In this document: positions 38,567 to 47,348 of the stretch, piece after piece
How positions within the stretch are numbered: the stretch's first letter is position 1
Layout: every line of letters begins with the position of its first letter
From: Pseudoxanthomonas winnipegensis
GTDB taxonomy: Bacteria > Pseudomonadota > Gammaproteobacteria > Xanthomonadales > Xanthomonadaceae
NCBI RefSeq assembly: GCF_004283755.1
Contig: NZ_SHMH01000003.1
Coordinates: 372,001-436,000 of the forward strand
Reading direction: 5' to 3'
Length of the DNA stretch: 64,000 nt
Made by a program: the position numbers and the translations under genes
Notes under the pieces: generated by a model
Seen by the model: only the letters and a program-made list of their open reading frames with translations
The model's database searches: none
What the model was told of the DNA's origin: nothing

Positions 38567-39336
38567 GCCGGCGCATCGTGCCCTGCCTGGACGTGCGCGG
38601 CGGACGCGTGGTCAAGGGCGTGAAATTCCGCGACCACATCGACATGGGCGACATCGCCGAACTGGCGCTGCGCTATCGCGACGCCGGGGCCGACGAACTG
38701 GTGTTCTACGACATCGGCGCCAGCCCGGAAGGCCGCTCGGTCGATTACGGCTGGGTGGAGAAGGTCTCGCGCCTGCTCGACATCCCGTTCTGCGTGGCCG
38801 GCGGCATCCGCAGCGTGGAGACCGCGCGCGCGGTGCTGCATGCCGGCGCGGACAAGGTCTCGATCAACACCCCGGCGCTGGAACGGCCGGCGCTGATCGG
38901 CGAGCTGGCCACGGCCTTCGGCGTGCAGTGCGTAGTGGTGGGCATCGATTCGGTGCGCGAGGCGGACGGGCAGTGGCGGGTGCGCAGCTATACGGGCGAC
39001 CCGAGCAAGACCCGCGCCGAGGGCCTGCGCACGCTGGACTGGATCGTGCAGGCCCAGGACCTGGGTGCCGGCGAGATCGTGCTCAACTGCATGGACAGCG
39101 ACGGCGTGCGCCGCGGCTACGACATCGAACAGCTCAAGGCCGCCCGCGCGCTGTGCCATGTGCCGCTGGTCGCCTCGGGCGGCGCCGGCGCGCCGGAGCA
39201 CTTCGTGAGCGCCTTCCAGGACGCCGATGTGGACGCGGCGCTGGCCGCCAGCGTGTTCCACAGCGGCGCCATCGCCATCCCCGACCTCAAGCGCACGCTG
39301 GCCGATGCCGGCATCGCCGTGCGCCCGGCCGCGTGA
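38560..39336 (+). CDS. hisF: Imidazole glycerol phosphate synthase, cyclase subunit
   Basis: HisF forms IGP and AICAR from PRFAR and HisH-derived ammonia. The 258-aa barrel starts [20 protein letters not shown] and has the catalytic Asp in CLDVRGG and LNCMDSDG, with phosphate sites CVAGGIRS and [11 protein letters not shown]. Normal length; overlapped with hisA and followed at once by hisIE. Confidence 0.97.
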   Translation: MLSRRIVPCLDVRGGRVVKGVKFRDHIDMGDIAELALRYRDAGADELVFYDIGASPEGRSVDYGWVEKVSRLLDIPFCVAGGIRSVETARAVLHAGADKVSINTPALERPALIGELATAFGVQCVVVGIDSVREADGQWRVRSYTGDPSKTRAEGLRTLDWIVQAQDLGAGEIVLNCMDSDGVRRGYDIEQLKAARALCHVPLVASGGAGAPEHFVSAFQDADVDAALAASVFHSGAIAIPDLKRTLADAGIAVRPAA

Positions 39337-39347
39337 GCGGCCTTTCA

Positions 39348-40064
39348 ATGGATCCCGAACCGATGGGTACGACCGACACACTGGACTGGGCCAAGGGCGA
39401 GGGTCTGCTGCCCGCCGTGGTGCAGGACGCCGACACGCTGCGCGTGCTGATGCTGGGCTACATGAATGAAGAAGCCCTACGCGTCACGCGCGCGTGCGGC
39501 CACGTCACCTTCTTCAGCCGCAGCAAGCAGCGCCTGTGGACCAAGGGCGAGACCTCCGGGCATTTCCTGGACCTGGTCGACATCCAGGCCGACTGCGACA
39601 ACGACACGCTGCTGGTGCTGGCGCGCCCGCATGGCCACACCTGCCATCTGCAGCGGCCCAGCTGCTTTGCCGAGGCTCCGGCTTTGGCGGGAGTGGGAGC
39701 CGCCATGGCGGCGAAGGAGTCTTCCCGGGAAAGCCGCATCGCCGCCGTTGGCCAAGAGGCCACAAGGGCGGCTCCCACGGATATCGGGTTCCTGGGGGAG
39801 CTCGATGCGCTGATCGCCCAGCGCCACTCGCAGCGCCCGGAAGGCAGCTACACCACGCGCCTGTTCGAGGGCGGCACCCGCCGCATCGCGCAGAAGGTGG
39901 GCGAGGAGGGCGTGGAAACCGCGCTGGCCGGCGTCGCCCAGGGCGATGCGGAACTGCTCGGCGAAAGCGCCGATCTGCTCTATCACCTCACCGTCCTGCT
40001 GCGGGCGCGCGGCCTATCCCTGGCCGACGCGGTCGCGGTGCTGCGGCAGCGCCACGCCGGCTAG
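39348..40064 (+). CDS. hisI: Bifunctional phosphoribosyl-AMP cyclohydrolase / phosphoribosyl-ATP pyrophosphatase with repeat-derived linker
   Basis: The cyclohydrolase domain (about 1-110) shows LLPAVVQDADTLRVLMLGYM, RLWTKGETSGHFL, DCDNDTLLVL and HTCHLQRPSCF with the zinc Cys residues. The pyrophosphatase domain (about 148-238) shows LDALIAQRHSQRPEGSYT, AQKVGEEGVETAL and ESADLLYHLTVLL. The linker (about 111-147) is unusually long and is encoded by a copy of the dispersed GTGGGAGCCGCC repeat (39693-39778) that keeps the frame open. I chose ATG 39348; GTG 39333 overlapping the hisF stop and ATG 39363 are alternatives. Last gene of the operon. Confidence 0.94.
   Translation: MDPEPMGTTDTLDWAKGEGLLPAVVQDADTLRVLMLGYMNEEALRVTRACGHVTFFSRSKQRLWTKGETSGHFLDLVDIQADCDNDTLLVLARPHGHTCHLQRPSCFAEAPALAGVGAAMAAKESSRESRIAAVGQEATRAAPTDIGFLGELDALIAQRHSQRPEGSYTTRLFEGGTRRIAQKVGEEGVETALAGVAQGDAELLGESADLLYHLTVLLRARGLSLADAVAVLRQRHAG
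39693..39778. repeat. Dispersed inverted repeat GTGGGAGCCGCC (copy 3), inside hisIE
   Basis: Begins GTGGGAGCCGCCATGGCGGC and ends AAGGGCGGCTCCCAC, including the GGCCAAGAGGCCACAAGG centre shared with the 30866-30985 copy. It encodes about residues 116-143 of HisIE without a stop codon. Confidence 0.88.
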
Positions 40065-40154
40065 AAACCGGTTCCTCACGCGACGCGGCGCAGCAAGCCG
40101 CGTCTTGGTCGCGGCTGCAACGCGCCGAGAAAACGTTGCCAGCACGGCGTTCGC

Positions 40155-40207
40155 TTGTCCGCGATCGGACAACGGCGCACGACATCGCCGCTTGTCCGCA
40201 ACGGACA
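40155..40207. promoter_or_regulatory. Two operator-like palindromes upstream of the chitinase gene
   Basis: TTGTCCG-CGAT-CGGACAA (40155-40172) and TGTCCG-CAA-CGGACA (40193-40207) are perfect inverted repeats sharing the TGTCCG/CGGACA half-site, with centres about 36 bp apart. They lie in the otherwise empty 607-bp space between hisIE and the chitinase gene (40065-40671). A regulator cannot be named. Confidence 0.4.
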
Positions 40208-40517
40208 CGGCAGGCGGCGCCGCGACAACACGCGCCCATCAGCTCCGGGGCATAGCCGTCGCACTGCCTGCGAGGCGCGGAAGTCCTGCGGCGACGCGGT
40301 CGGCGTGACCGCTGTCCCGATGCGCGGCGGTAGCGGACCGATACGTTGTTTCGCCCTGGCTTCGCCCAATGCGTGCAGCGGCCAACGCATGACGTGGCGA
40401 TGCAATTACATGGCCTGATTTCGACAAGCGAGCGTCACCCGCAGGCCAAATTTCCATCGATCAGCGCGCGCGAAGAAGCCATTGCGACTGCGGCCACAGA
40501 ACCGAACATCATCCGTT

Positions 40518-40529
40518 GACAACGTTGTC
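40518..40529. promoter_or_regulatory. 12-bp palindrome GACAACGTTGTC upstream of chitinase gene
   Basis: A perfect 12-bp palindrome overlapping a TTGACA-like -35 hexamer (40516-40521), 143 bp before the chitinase ATG. The position suits a repressor site; binding protein unknown. Confidence 0.4.
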
Positions 40530-40671
40530 TTCGGCAAAGCACGGTCGGTTTGCGGCAGATGTCAAAAACGCCATATGCCGCAGTCGCAGCTGGCGCCTGC
40601 CATCAGGGGGAGGCGGGCCAACAACGCCCCGGCGGGGTTTCAAGCAACCGCGCCATCCACTGGAGAGAGAC

Positions 40672-42018
40672 ATGATGTCCACCCGCAAATCGACGTTGTG
40701 GTCGTTGATCAGTGCAAGCGCCACCACCGGCATCCTCGGATCGCTGGCTTCGGCGGCCGTCGTTACCTTCGTTCCGATGCAGTCGGCGCAGGCTCAGACC
40801 GCATGCGCGGCGGCATGGAGCGCCTCGTCCGTCTATACCGGCGGCAATACCGCCAGCAAGAGCGGCATCAACTACGTGGCCAACTGGTGGACCCAGGGCG
40901 ACGACCCGACCACCCATAACGGCGGCGCCGGGTCGGGCCAGCCCTGGACCTCGCAAGGCGCCTGTTCGTCCACCGGCGGTGGCGGCGGTGGTGGTGGAGG
41001 CGGCGGCGGGGGAGGTGGTGGCGGTGGTGGGGGCGGTGGCGGGACGCCGACCAACCCGACCTATCCCAGCTTCGTGTTCAGTCCCTACAAGGACGTCACG
41101 ATCAACCTCAACTGGAACACCAACGTGATGCAGTCCAAGGTCACCGGCACCGCCTTGCCGGTGGCGGGCGCGGGCAGCCTGATCTCCACGCAGGTGCCGA
41201 ACCTGCAGGCGGTGACGCTGGCCTTCGCGACCGGCACCTGCGGCAGCGAGACCTGGGGCGGCGTGTCGGCCGATGCCTTCAAGAACGCCAATATCCCGGT
41301 GCTCAACAATGCCGGCGTGAACTACATCGTCTCCACCGGCGGCGCCTCGGGCACCTTCACCTGCGGCAGCGCGACGGGCCTGGCCAACTTCATCGCCCGC
41401 TACTACACCCCGCACATGATCGGCTTGGACTTCGACATCGAAGGCGGCCAGACCCAGGCCCAGACCGACGCGCTGGTGGCCGCGGCCAAGGTGGTCGAGA
41501 GCCAGTATCCCGGCATCCGCTTCTCCTTCACGCTGGCCACGCTGGCCGCGTCCGACGGCAGCTACGGCGGCGTCAACGCGCTCGGCAACCAGGTGATCCA
41601 GGCGGTGCTGGCCTCCGGCCTGCAGCACTACACGATCAACCTGATGGTGATGGACTTCGGTCGCGCCCAGGCGTCCAACTGCGTGCTCAAGAGCGGCGGG
41701 CTGTGCGACATGGGGGCCTCGACCATCAAGGCCGTGGAGAACCTGCGCCACACCTACGGCATCGCGCCGCAGCACATCGAGGTGACGCCGATGCTGGGTC
41801 GCAACGATACGGCCGACGAGATCTTCACCCTGGCCGACGTCGACACCGTGGCGCTGTACGCCGCGCAGAACGGCCTGGCCGGTGTCCACCACTGGTCGCT
41901 GGATCGCGATACGCCGTGTGCGACGCCGTCGGATTACGCCTCGCCGATCTGCAATTCCTACACCGGCCCGGGCGTGCTGGCCTATACCAAGCGCTTCCTG
42001 ACCGATCTGGGGTTCTGA
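40672..42018 (+). CDS. Secreted GH18 chitinase with chitin-binding module and poly-Gly linker
   Basis: The 448-aa protein has a long signal peptide ending at AQA (about residue 42), then a short CBM5/12-like module (about 43-98: AWSASSVYTGGN, ISGYNYVA-type region SGINYVANWWTQGDDP). A run of 23 glycines (about 102-124) precedes a GH18 catalytic domain whose DFDIE (Asp253, Asp255, Glu257) fits the DxxDxDxE motif; Glu257 would be the acid. GGAG lies about 7 nt before the ATG; a second ATG follows directly. It probably degrades fungal or arthropod chitin outside the cell. The poly-Gly tract is encoded by varied GGN codons over 69 bp. Confidence 0.88.
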   Translation: MMSTRKSTLWSLISASATTGILGSLASAAVVTFVPMQSAQAQTACAAAWSASSVYTGGNTASKSGINYVANWWTQGDDPTTHNGGAGSGQPWTSQGACSSTGGGGGGGGGGGGGGGGGGGGGGGTPTNPTYPSFVFSPYKDVTINLNWNTNVMQSKVTGTALPVAGAGSLISTQVPNLQAVTLAFATGTCGSETWGGVSADAFKNANIPVLNNAGVNYIVSTGGASGTFTCGSATGLANFIARYYTPHMIGLDFDIEGGQTQAQTDALVAAAKVVESQYPGIRFSFTLATLAASDGSYGGVNALGNQVIQAVLASGLQHYTINLMVMDFGRAQASNCVLKSGGLCDMGASTIKAVENLRHTYGIAPQHIEVTPMLGRNDTADEIFTLADVDTVALYAAQNGLAGVHHWSLDRDTPCATPSDYASPICNSYTGPGVLAYTKRFLTDLGF

Positions 42019-42110
42019 GTGGGGTTGGCTGCCAGGGAAGGCGGCCCTTTTGTTTTAGTCGCTCGGTGGGGTGGGAACACCTGTTTCCCCGACTCTAGCG
42101 GCTGCCCGTC

Positions 42111-42186
42111 TGTAGAGCGGAGCTCGCTCCGCTGCTCTTCGGCCGGATCGTGGGGAAGGCCCCAGCGGAGCAAGCTCCGCTCTACA
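42111..42186. repeat. Dispersed inverted repeat TGTAGAGCGGAGC (copy 2)
   Basis: Same arms as 30790-30864, different centre. It lies between the chitinase gene and uraD, next to a GTGGGAGCCGCC element, repeating the arrangement seen at 30.8 kb. Confidence 0.9.
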
Positions 42187-42187
42187 G

Positions 42188-42255
42188 GTGGGAGCCGCCA
42201 TGGCGGCGATGGGGCTTTACCGGTGAGGCCCTGTCGCCGCCATGGCGGCTCCCAC
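42188..42255. repeat. Dispersed inverted repeat GTGGGAGCCGCC (copy 4)
   Basis: Near-perfect palindrome GTGGGAGCCGCCATGGCGGC ... and complement, almost identical to 16762-16829. It lies 25 bp after the uraD stop and may act in the 3' end of the uraD transcript. Confidence 0.9.
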
Positions 42256-42280
42256 ATGGAACAAGCATCGCTTCAAGCCA

Positions 42281-42790
42281 TCAATCCGCCACCAGATCGT
42301 CCAGGCGCAGCCTGGCGATCTTCTCGATCTGTTCCAGGCAGGTGGCGATCTCCGCCTCGGTCGGCTGCTCCACGCGCTCGCTCAGCGCGGCGATGATGCT
42401 GGCGCGCGTGTGGCCGCGCACGGCCAGGATGAAGGGAAAGCCGTGTCGTTCGCGATAGCGGCGGTTGAGCTCCACCAGTTCGGCGTACTCGGCGGGCGTG
42501 CACTGATCCAGGCCGGCGCCGCGCTGCTCGCTGGCCGAATGCGCGGTCAGCTCGCCGGCGATGGCGGCCTTGCCGGCCAGTTCGGGGTGGGCGCGGATCA
42601 GGCCGAGCTGCGCCTCGACGCCGGCCTCGCGCACCACCTGGCACATGGCCGCGTGCAGCGCCTCGCGCGAGGGGTAGGGCCGCGTCGCCGCGGCGCCGGC
42701 CGGCACCCATGGCGAGTGTTCGAAGATGCCCGCCAGCGCGCCGATGAAGGCATCGCGCGGCAAGGCGTTGAGTTCGGCCAGGGCGATCAT
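42281..42790 (-). CDS. uraD: OHCU decarboxylase
   Basis: UraD converts 2-oxo-4-hydroxy-4-carboxy-5-ureidoimidazoline to S-allantoin, downstream of HIU hydrolase. The 169-aa protein has the motif AHPELAGKAA with the catalytic His, the ALHAAMCQVVREA helix and FPFILAVRGHT. ATGA overlap with the puuE stop shows coupling. Its substrate is made by the HIU hydrolase encoded 20 kb away at 62.1 kb. Confidence 0.95.
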   Translation of the reverse strand: MIALAELNALPRDAFIGALAGIFEHSPWVPAGAAATRPYPSREALHAAMCQVVREAGVEAQLGLIRAHPELAGKAAIAGELTAHSASEQRGAGLDQCTPAEYAELVELNRRYRERHGFPFILAVRGHTRASIIAALSERVEQPTEAEIATCLEQIEKIARLRLDDLVAD

Positions 42791-43725
42791 GCGGCCACCA
42801 CGAACGGATGCCGCTGCTGCCAGTGGCGCGCGATGTCGATGCGCCGGCACACCCACACCTTGTCGTGCTTGGTGATGTGGTCCAGGAAGCGCTGCAGCGC
42901 GATCAAGCGGCCCGGCCGCCCCAGCAGCCGGCAGTGCATGCCCACCGAGAGCATCTTCGGCGCGTCCTCGCCCTCGGCGTAGAGCACGTCGAAGCTGTCG
43001 CGCAGGTAGTCGAAGAACTGCGTGGCGGTGTTGAAGCCCTGCGGGGTGGCGAAGCGCATGTCGTTGGCGTCCAGCGTGTAGGGCACCACCAGATGCGGCT
43101 TGCGCGCGCCGTCGGTGGTCTCGACCTGGGTCCAGAACGGCAGTTCGTCGCCGTAGTAGTCCGCGTCGTAGGCGAAGCCGCCGTGCTCGACCACCAGCCG
43201 CCGCGTGTTGGGGCTGTCGCGCCCGGTGTACCAGCCCAGCGGCGCACTGCCGGTCAGCCGCGTGTGCAGCTCGACCGCACGCTGCAGGTGTTCGCGCTCG
43301 GTGGCCGGGTCCATGTCCTGGTAGTGGATCCAGCGCCAGCCGTGGCTTGCCACCTCATGGCCGAGCTCGACGAAGGCCGCGGTGGCCTCGGGGTGGCGCG
43401 CCATCGCCATGGCCACGCCGAACACCGTCAGCGGCAGGCCGCGCCGTTCGAACTCACGCAGGATCCGCCACACGCCCACCCGCGAGCCGTATTCGTAGAT
43501 CGACTCCATGCTCATGTGCCGCGCCGGATACGAGGCCGCGCCGACGATCTCGCTGAGGAACTGCTCCGAGCCGGCGTCGCCGTGCAGGACGTTGTTCTCG
43601 CCGCCTTCCTCGTAATTGAGCACGAACTGCACCGCGATCCGCGCACCGCCCGGCCAGTCGGCATGCGGCGCATCGCGGCCGTAACCGATCAGGTCGCGGG
43701 GGTAGTCAGAGCTGGTATCGGACAT
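42787..43725 (-). CDS. puuE: Allantoinase (PuuE, polysaccharide-deacetylase fold)
   Basis: PuuE hydrolyses allantoin to allantoate using a fold unrelated to the classical metal amidohydrolases. The 312-aa protein shows YPRDLIGYGRDAPHADWPGG, VLNYEEGGE, HEVASHGWRWI, GWYTGRDSPNTRRLVVEHGG and YDADYYGDELPFW. Start at ATG 43723-43725; earlier in-frame codons are unlikely coding. It is followed by uraD. Confidence 0.94.
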   Translation of the reverse strand: MSDTSSDYPRDLIGYGRDAPHADWPGGARIAVQFVLNYEEGGENNVLHGDAGSEQFLSEIVGAASYPARHMSMESIYEYGSRVGVWRILREFERRGLPLTVFGVAMAMARHPEATAAFVELGHEVASHGWRWIHYQDMDPATEREHLQRAVELHTRLTGSAPLGWYTGRDSPNTRRLVVEHGGFAYDADYYGDELPFWTQVETTDGARKPHLVVPYTLDANDMRFATPQGFNTATQFFDYLRDSFDVLYAEGEDAPKMLSVGMHCRLLGRPGRLIALQRFLDHITKHDKVWVCRRIDIARHWQQRHPFVVAA

Positions 43726-43798
43726 CGCGGCACTCGTGGAGCGTTGGAAGCCTTGCACTGTAGGAACAAGGCCGCGATGGCACAACGCATGGGTGCCG

Positions 43799-44527
43799 CT
43801 ACGGCTCCCGTCCTTCCAGATCACCGTGACGCAGCGCGATGCGGATGGCCTGCGCGGTGGTGCTGGCCCCCAGTCGTTTGCGGATGCGGCGCAGGTGGTG
43901 CTCGACCGTGCGCGCCGACAGGCCCAGCGTCGCGGCGATGTCGGCCTGGCGACGGCCGGCAGCGGTCCAGGACAGGATCTCGCGCTCGCGGGCGCTGAGC
44001 GAACTGGGCGCGGCGGCTTCGGGTGCTTCCAGCAAGCGACGCGCGGTGCGGAACGCGGCGGTGCCGACCATCGCCAGCGACAGTCTGGCTTGTGCCGAGG
44101 CGTCGATGCGTGCGCCGCCCAGGCTAAGCGCGCCTTCCAGTCCGAGCGGCCCGAAGACCGGGATCTGCAGCCCGTGCACCCCAGGTCCGCGTGGCACGCG
44201 CACCACGCGGTAGCGCTCTCCGGTGAGCGCCTGGGTCTTGGTCCAGAAGAACGGCGCGCTGGCCTGTACCACGTGCCGCGTCACCGGGCAGTGGCGCACA
44301 TAGGTCTCCGCATCGACCCGCGTGCCCGTGCCGAACCAGTCGCCATGGATCCAGTAGATCCGCTCGAGCAGGTCTTCCTGCGCCATCGACGCGGCGAACA
44401 CCACGACCCGGTCGTAGCCCAGCGTCGCGGCGAAGCGGCCGAATCCCGCCTGCAGCGCAGGCAGCGCGGTGCTGGCCTCCATCGCCAGCGTCGCATCGAA
44501 CGCCGCCTGCGCCGCGCTTTCGCTCAT
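43799..44527 (-). CDS. LuxR-type regulator with autoinducer-binding-like domain (LuxR solo)
   Basis: The 242-aa protein has an N-terminal domain resembling the acyl-homoserine-lactone-binding domain (about 15-160; [12 protein letters not shown] and GVHGLQIPV carry the Trp and Gly positions) and a C-terminal LuxR helix-turn-helix (about 178-238; [33 protein letters not shown]). The nearly invariant Asp of the ligand pocket, in the usual DPV, is Cys here (RHCPV), so the ligand may not be an acyl-homoserine lactone. No luxI lies nearby. ATGA overlap with hchA upstream, purine genes downstream. Confidence 0.8.
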   Translation of the reverse strand: MSESAAQAAFDATLAMEASTALPALQAGFGRFAATLGYDRVVVFAASMAQEDLLERIYWIHGDWFGTGTRVDAETYVRHCPVTRHVVQASAPFFWTKTQALTGERYRVVRVPRGPGVHGLQIPVFGPLGLEGALSLGGARIDASAQARLSLAMVGTAAFRTARRLLEAPEAAAPSSLSAREREILSWTAAGRRQADIAATLGLSARTVEHHLRRIRKRLGASTTAQAIRIALRHGDLEGREP

Positions 44528-45393
44528 CGCTGCGTCACGTCGTCCAGCAGCGTGCGCGCCGCCAGCTTGCCAAGCTGGTTGGCGGCCAGCGGGCTGTCGC
44601 CGGTCAGCACGCGCCGGTCGCGATGGACCATGCCCGACATGTCGGCGTTGACGATCTTGACGCCGGCCTGGGTCAGGCGTTCGCCCAGCAGCCAGGGCAT
44701 CGGGCCGGGCAGATAGCCGATCTCGACGTTGGCGCCGGCATCCAGACTGTCCGGGAACACGCACATCTCATAGCCGCGGAACGGGAAATCGGCCGCCGCC
44801 TTGCCCAGGCCCGCGGCCAGCAGCCCGGCCGGGCCGTGACACAGGCTGATGACGTAGCGCTCGTTGGCCATCGCCCACTCCAGCGCCTTGCCGACCTCCT
44901 TGCTGAAGGGCAGCCCGTTGAGCGCGCCATGGCCGCCCGGGATGAACACGCCCAGATAGTGGCCGCCCTCCAGATCGTCGACCAGGTCGGAGAGCTTCTT
45001 CGGCGTCCTGAAGCGCTGCAGATACTTGGCGTAGGTCGCCTTGACCGCCTCGTCCTGATGCGGGAACGCCCAGTGCTCCAGCTTCACCGGATCGCCGGAG
45101 ATCGTGGCGACCTCGATTTCGAAGCCGGCCTTGTCCAGGTGCAGCATCGGCAGCAGCGTCTCGACCGGATGGTTGCCGGTGGAGAAGAACTTGCCGTTGC
45201 CCATCAGCAGATAGCGCTCCTGGGTGGCGATCATCAACACCTTCCACTTGCCGCCGGTGTAGGCGTCGGGATAGTCGGCGCCATCGAAATCGGTCTTCGG
45301 CGAGGTGTATTGCGACAGCGAATAGGGCGAGGGGAAGAAGGCGTCGTGCTCGGCTGCGTCGGGCGCGGGCGCGCGGTCGTTCTGCTCGGTCAT
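44524..45393 (-). CDS. hchA: Hsp31-type glyoxalase III / protein deglycase (DJ-1 superfamily)
   Basis: The 289-aa protein matches Hsp31: [48 protein letters not shown] and the nucleophile elbow [15 protein letters not shown], then [12 protein letters not shown]. Hsp31 detoxifies methylglyoxal without glutathione and has been described as a chaperone. It overlaps the LuxR gene by ATGA, so the two are probably coregulated. A direct role in purine catabolism is not evident, although that route consumes glyoxylate. Confidence 0.93.
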   Translation of the reverse strand: MTEQNDRAPAPDAAEHDAFFPSPYSLSQYTSPKTDFDGADYPDAYTGGKWKVLMIATQERYLLMGNGKFFSTGNHPVETLLPMLHLDKAGFEIEVATISGDPVKLEHWAFPHQDEAVKATYAKYLQRFRTPKKLSDLVDDLEGGHYLGVFIPGGHGALNGLPFSKEVGKALEWAMANERYVISLCHGPAGLLAAGLGKAAADFPFRGYEMCVFPDSLDAGANVEIGYLPGPMPWLLGERLTQAGVKIVNADMSGMVHRDRRVLTGDSPLAANQLGKLAARTLLDDVTQR

Positions 45394-45501
45394 GGCGTGC
45401 TCCAGGTTCGGTCGAATCGATGGAGTGTCAGGCTAGGACCGTGACAGGGGCGCGGCAATGCGGGTTTTCCCCTAACGTCGCGTCGAGCGCAAGCGCGCGT
45501 C

Positions 45502-45996
45502 TCAGCGATTCAGACGGCGCACGTAGAAGCGCGAGTCCACCGCCATCAGCGGGAAGCGCGGCGGCAGCGCCTCGCGCGCGATCGGCGCGAAGCCATGCTT
45601 CTCGTAGAAGCGGTGCGCGGCGAGGAAGCGGTCGGTGGTGCCCAGGTAGATCGCGCGCAGTTCGCGGGCCTGCGCATGCGCCAGCAGCGTGGTCAGCAGG
45701 CGCGGCGCCACGCCGTGCGCGTGGCCGCGATGCGTGGCCGCCACGAACATCTTGCGCAGCGCGGCCTCGCCCTCGCCGATGTCGCGCAGGCCGATGCAGC
45801 CCACGATCCGGCTCGCGTCCTCGGCGACCCAGAAGCCGCCTTGGCCCTGGCCGTAGAAGCCTTCCACATCGATCAGGTCCGGCTGCGCGGCCAGGTCGAT
45901 GTCCAGGCCGAACTCGCCGCGCTGGATGCCGACGATCAGCGCGCCCACCGCATCACGGTCGGCCGGTTGCCAGGGGCGGATCGCAGGGGCGGACAT
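45502..45996 (-). CDS. GNAT-family N-acetyltransferase
   Basis: The 164-aa protein shows the GNAT core: RPWQPADRDAVGALI at the N-terminus, beta strands GGFWVAEDASRIVGCIGL, and LRKMFVAATHRGHAHGVA where the acetyl-CoA pyrophosphate loop lies (R/QxxGxG/A is degenerate as HRGHAHG). Its ATG overlaps the stop of the permease gene by one base, indicating coupling. The substrate is unknown. Confidence 0.85.
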   Translation of the reverse strand: MSAPAIRPWQPADRDAVGALIVGIQRGEFGLDIDLAAQPDLIDVEGFYGQGQGGFWVAEDASRIVGCIGLRDIGEGEAALRKMFVAATHRGHAHGVAPRLLTTLLAHAQARELRAIYLGTTDRFLAAHRFYEKHGFAPIAREALPPRFPLMAVDSRFYVRRLNR

Positions 45997-47348
45997 CAGG
46001 CGTGCGGCGGCTCGGGCGACAGCGGTTCGGAGGATCGCGCGCCGCCCAGGCCGTTGAACCACAGGTTCAGCGCCACGCAGGCCAGCGTGGCCAGGGCGAT
46101 GCCACTGTGCAGCAGCGGTGCCAGCGCCTTGGGCAACTGGTCGAACACCGCCGGCGCGGCCACCGGCGCCATCGCCAGGCCCACGCCCACCGCGACGATC
46201 AGCAGGTTGTGCCGGCGCCCCTGGAAGTCCACCAGCCCCAGCACGCGGATGCCGTTGGCGGTGACCATGCCGAACATCACCAGCCCCGCGCCGCCCAGCA
46301 CGGCCGGCGGCACCGAGGCCACCAGCACCGCCAGCTTGGGCACCAGTCCCAGCACGATCAGGATCGCCCCGGCCAGCACGCACACCCAGCGGCTGCGCAC
46401 GCCGGTCAGCGCCACCAGGCCGATGTTCTGCGAGTACGAGGTATCGGGGAAGGCGTTGAACACCCCGCCCAGCAGCGTGGCCAGCCCGTCCACGCGCAGC
46501 CCGCGCACCAGCGCCGGGCGATCCACCGGGCGCTGCACGATGTCGCCCAGCGCCAGGAACATGCCTGTGGATTCGACGAACACGATGAACAGCACCACAC
46601 ACATGGTCACGCAGGACCACAGCTCGAACTTGGGCGTGCCGAAGTGGAACGGCAGCACCGGCGCCAGCCACGCCGCCTCGCGCAGGCCGCTCACATCCAC
46701 GCGCCCGGCCAGGGCAGCCACCACCATGCCGCCGGCCAGCCCGAGCAACACGCCGATATTGGCGATAAAGCCGCGCCCGTGCCGCAGCAGCGCCAGCACG
46801 CCCAGCAGCACCACCGCGGCCAGGCCCAGATTGATCGGCGCGCCGTAGTCGGCCGCGCCCACGCCGCCGGCGGCCCAGTTCACCGCCACCCCGACCAGGG
46901 TCAGCCCGATCACGGTGATGACCGTGCCGGTGACCACCGGCGGGAACAGCCGCAGCAGCCGCCCGATCAGCGGCGCGGCCAGGATGCCGACCACCCCGGC
47001 GACCAGGTTGGCGCCGAACACATAGGGCAGGCCCAGCGCCGGATTGCCGCCGATGGCGATCATCGGCCCCACGCTGGCGAAGGTAGCCGCCATCACCACC
47101 GGCAGGCGGATGCCGAAGCCGCCGAGCCCCAGCGACTGCACCAGCGTCGCCAGCCCGCAGCAGAACAGGTCCGCACTGACCAGGAAGGCCGTGTCTTCGC
47201 GCGACAGATGCAGCGCCCCGGCCACGATCAACGGCACCGCCACCGCCCCGGCATACATCACCAGCACATGCTGGACCGCCAGCAGCCACAGCGGCCCCGC
47301 CGGCGGCACGGCATCGATCGGCGAAGGCGAGGGCAGGGCGCGGGACAT
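45996..47348 (-). CDS. NCS2-family nucleobase (xanthine/urate) permease
   Basis: The 450-aa protein has about twelve to fourteen membrane segments. VQHVLVMYAGAVAVPLIV carries the conserved His of helix 1, and SQNIGLVALTGVRSR carries the NAT signature (QNxGxxxxT). Within NCS2 these features fit xanthine or urate transporters better than uracil permeases, but substrate preference is not readable with certainty. It heads the leftward permease-GNAT pair and could import substrate for the purine catabolic genes on both sides. Confidence 0.9.
   Translation of the reverse strand: MSRALPSPSPIDAVPPAGPLWLLAVQHVLVMYAGAVAVPLIVAGALHLSREDTAFLVSADLFCCGLATLVQSLGLGGFGIRLPVVMAATFASVGPMIAIGGNPALGLPYVFGANLVAGVVGILAAPLIGRLLRLFPPVVTGTVITVIGLTLVGVAVNWAAGGVGAADYGAPINLGLAAVVLLGVLALLRHGRGFIANIGVLLGLAGGMVVAALAGRVDVSGLREAAWLAPVLPFHFGTPKFELWSCVTMCVVLFIVFVESTGMFLALGDIVQRPVDRPALVRGLRVDGLATLLGGVFNAFPDTSYSQNIGLVALTGVRSRWVCVLAGAILIVLGLVPKLAVLVASVPPAVLGGAGLVMFGMVTANGIRVLGLVDFQGRRHNLLIVAVGVGLAMAPVAAPAVFDQLPKALAPLLHSGIALATLACVALNLWFNGLGGARSSEPLSPEPPHA

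Noticed and set aside
44524..45393. hchA as an additional purine-pathway enzyme
   Set aside because: The motifs are those of Hsp31 deglycases; proximity to puuE-uraD is not enough to assign a purine reaction.
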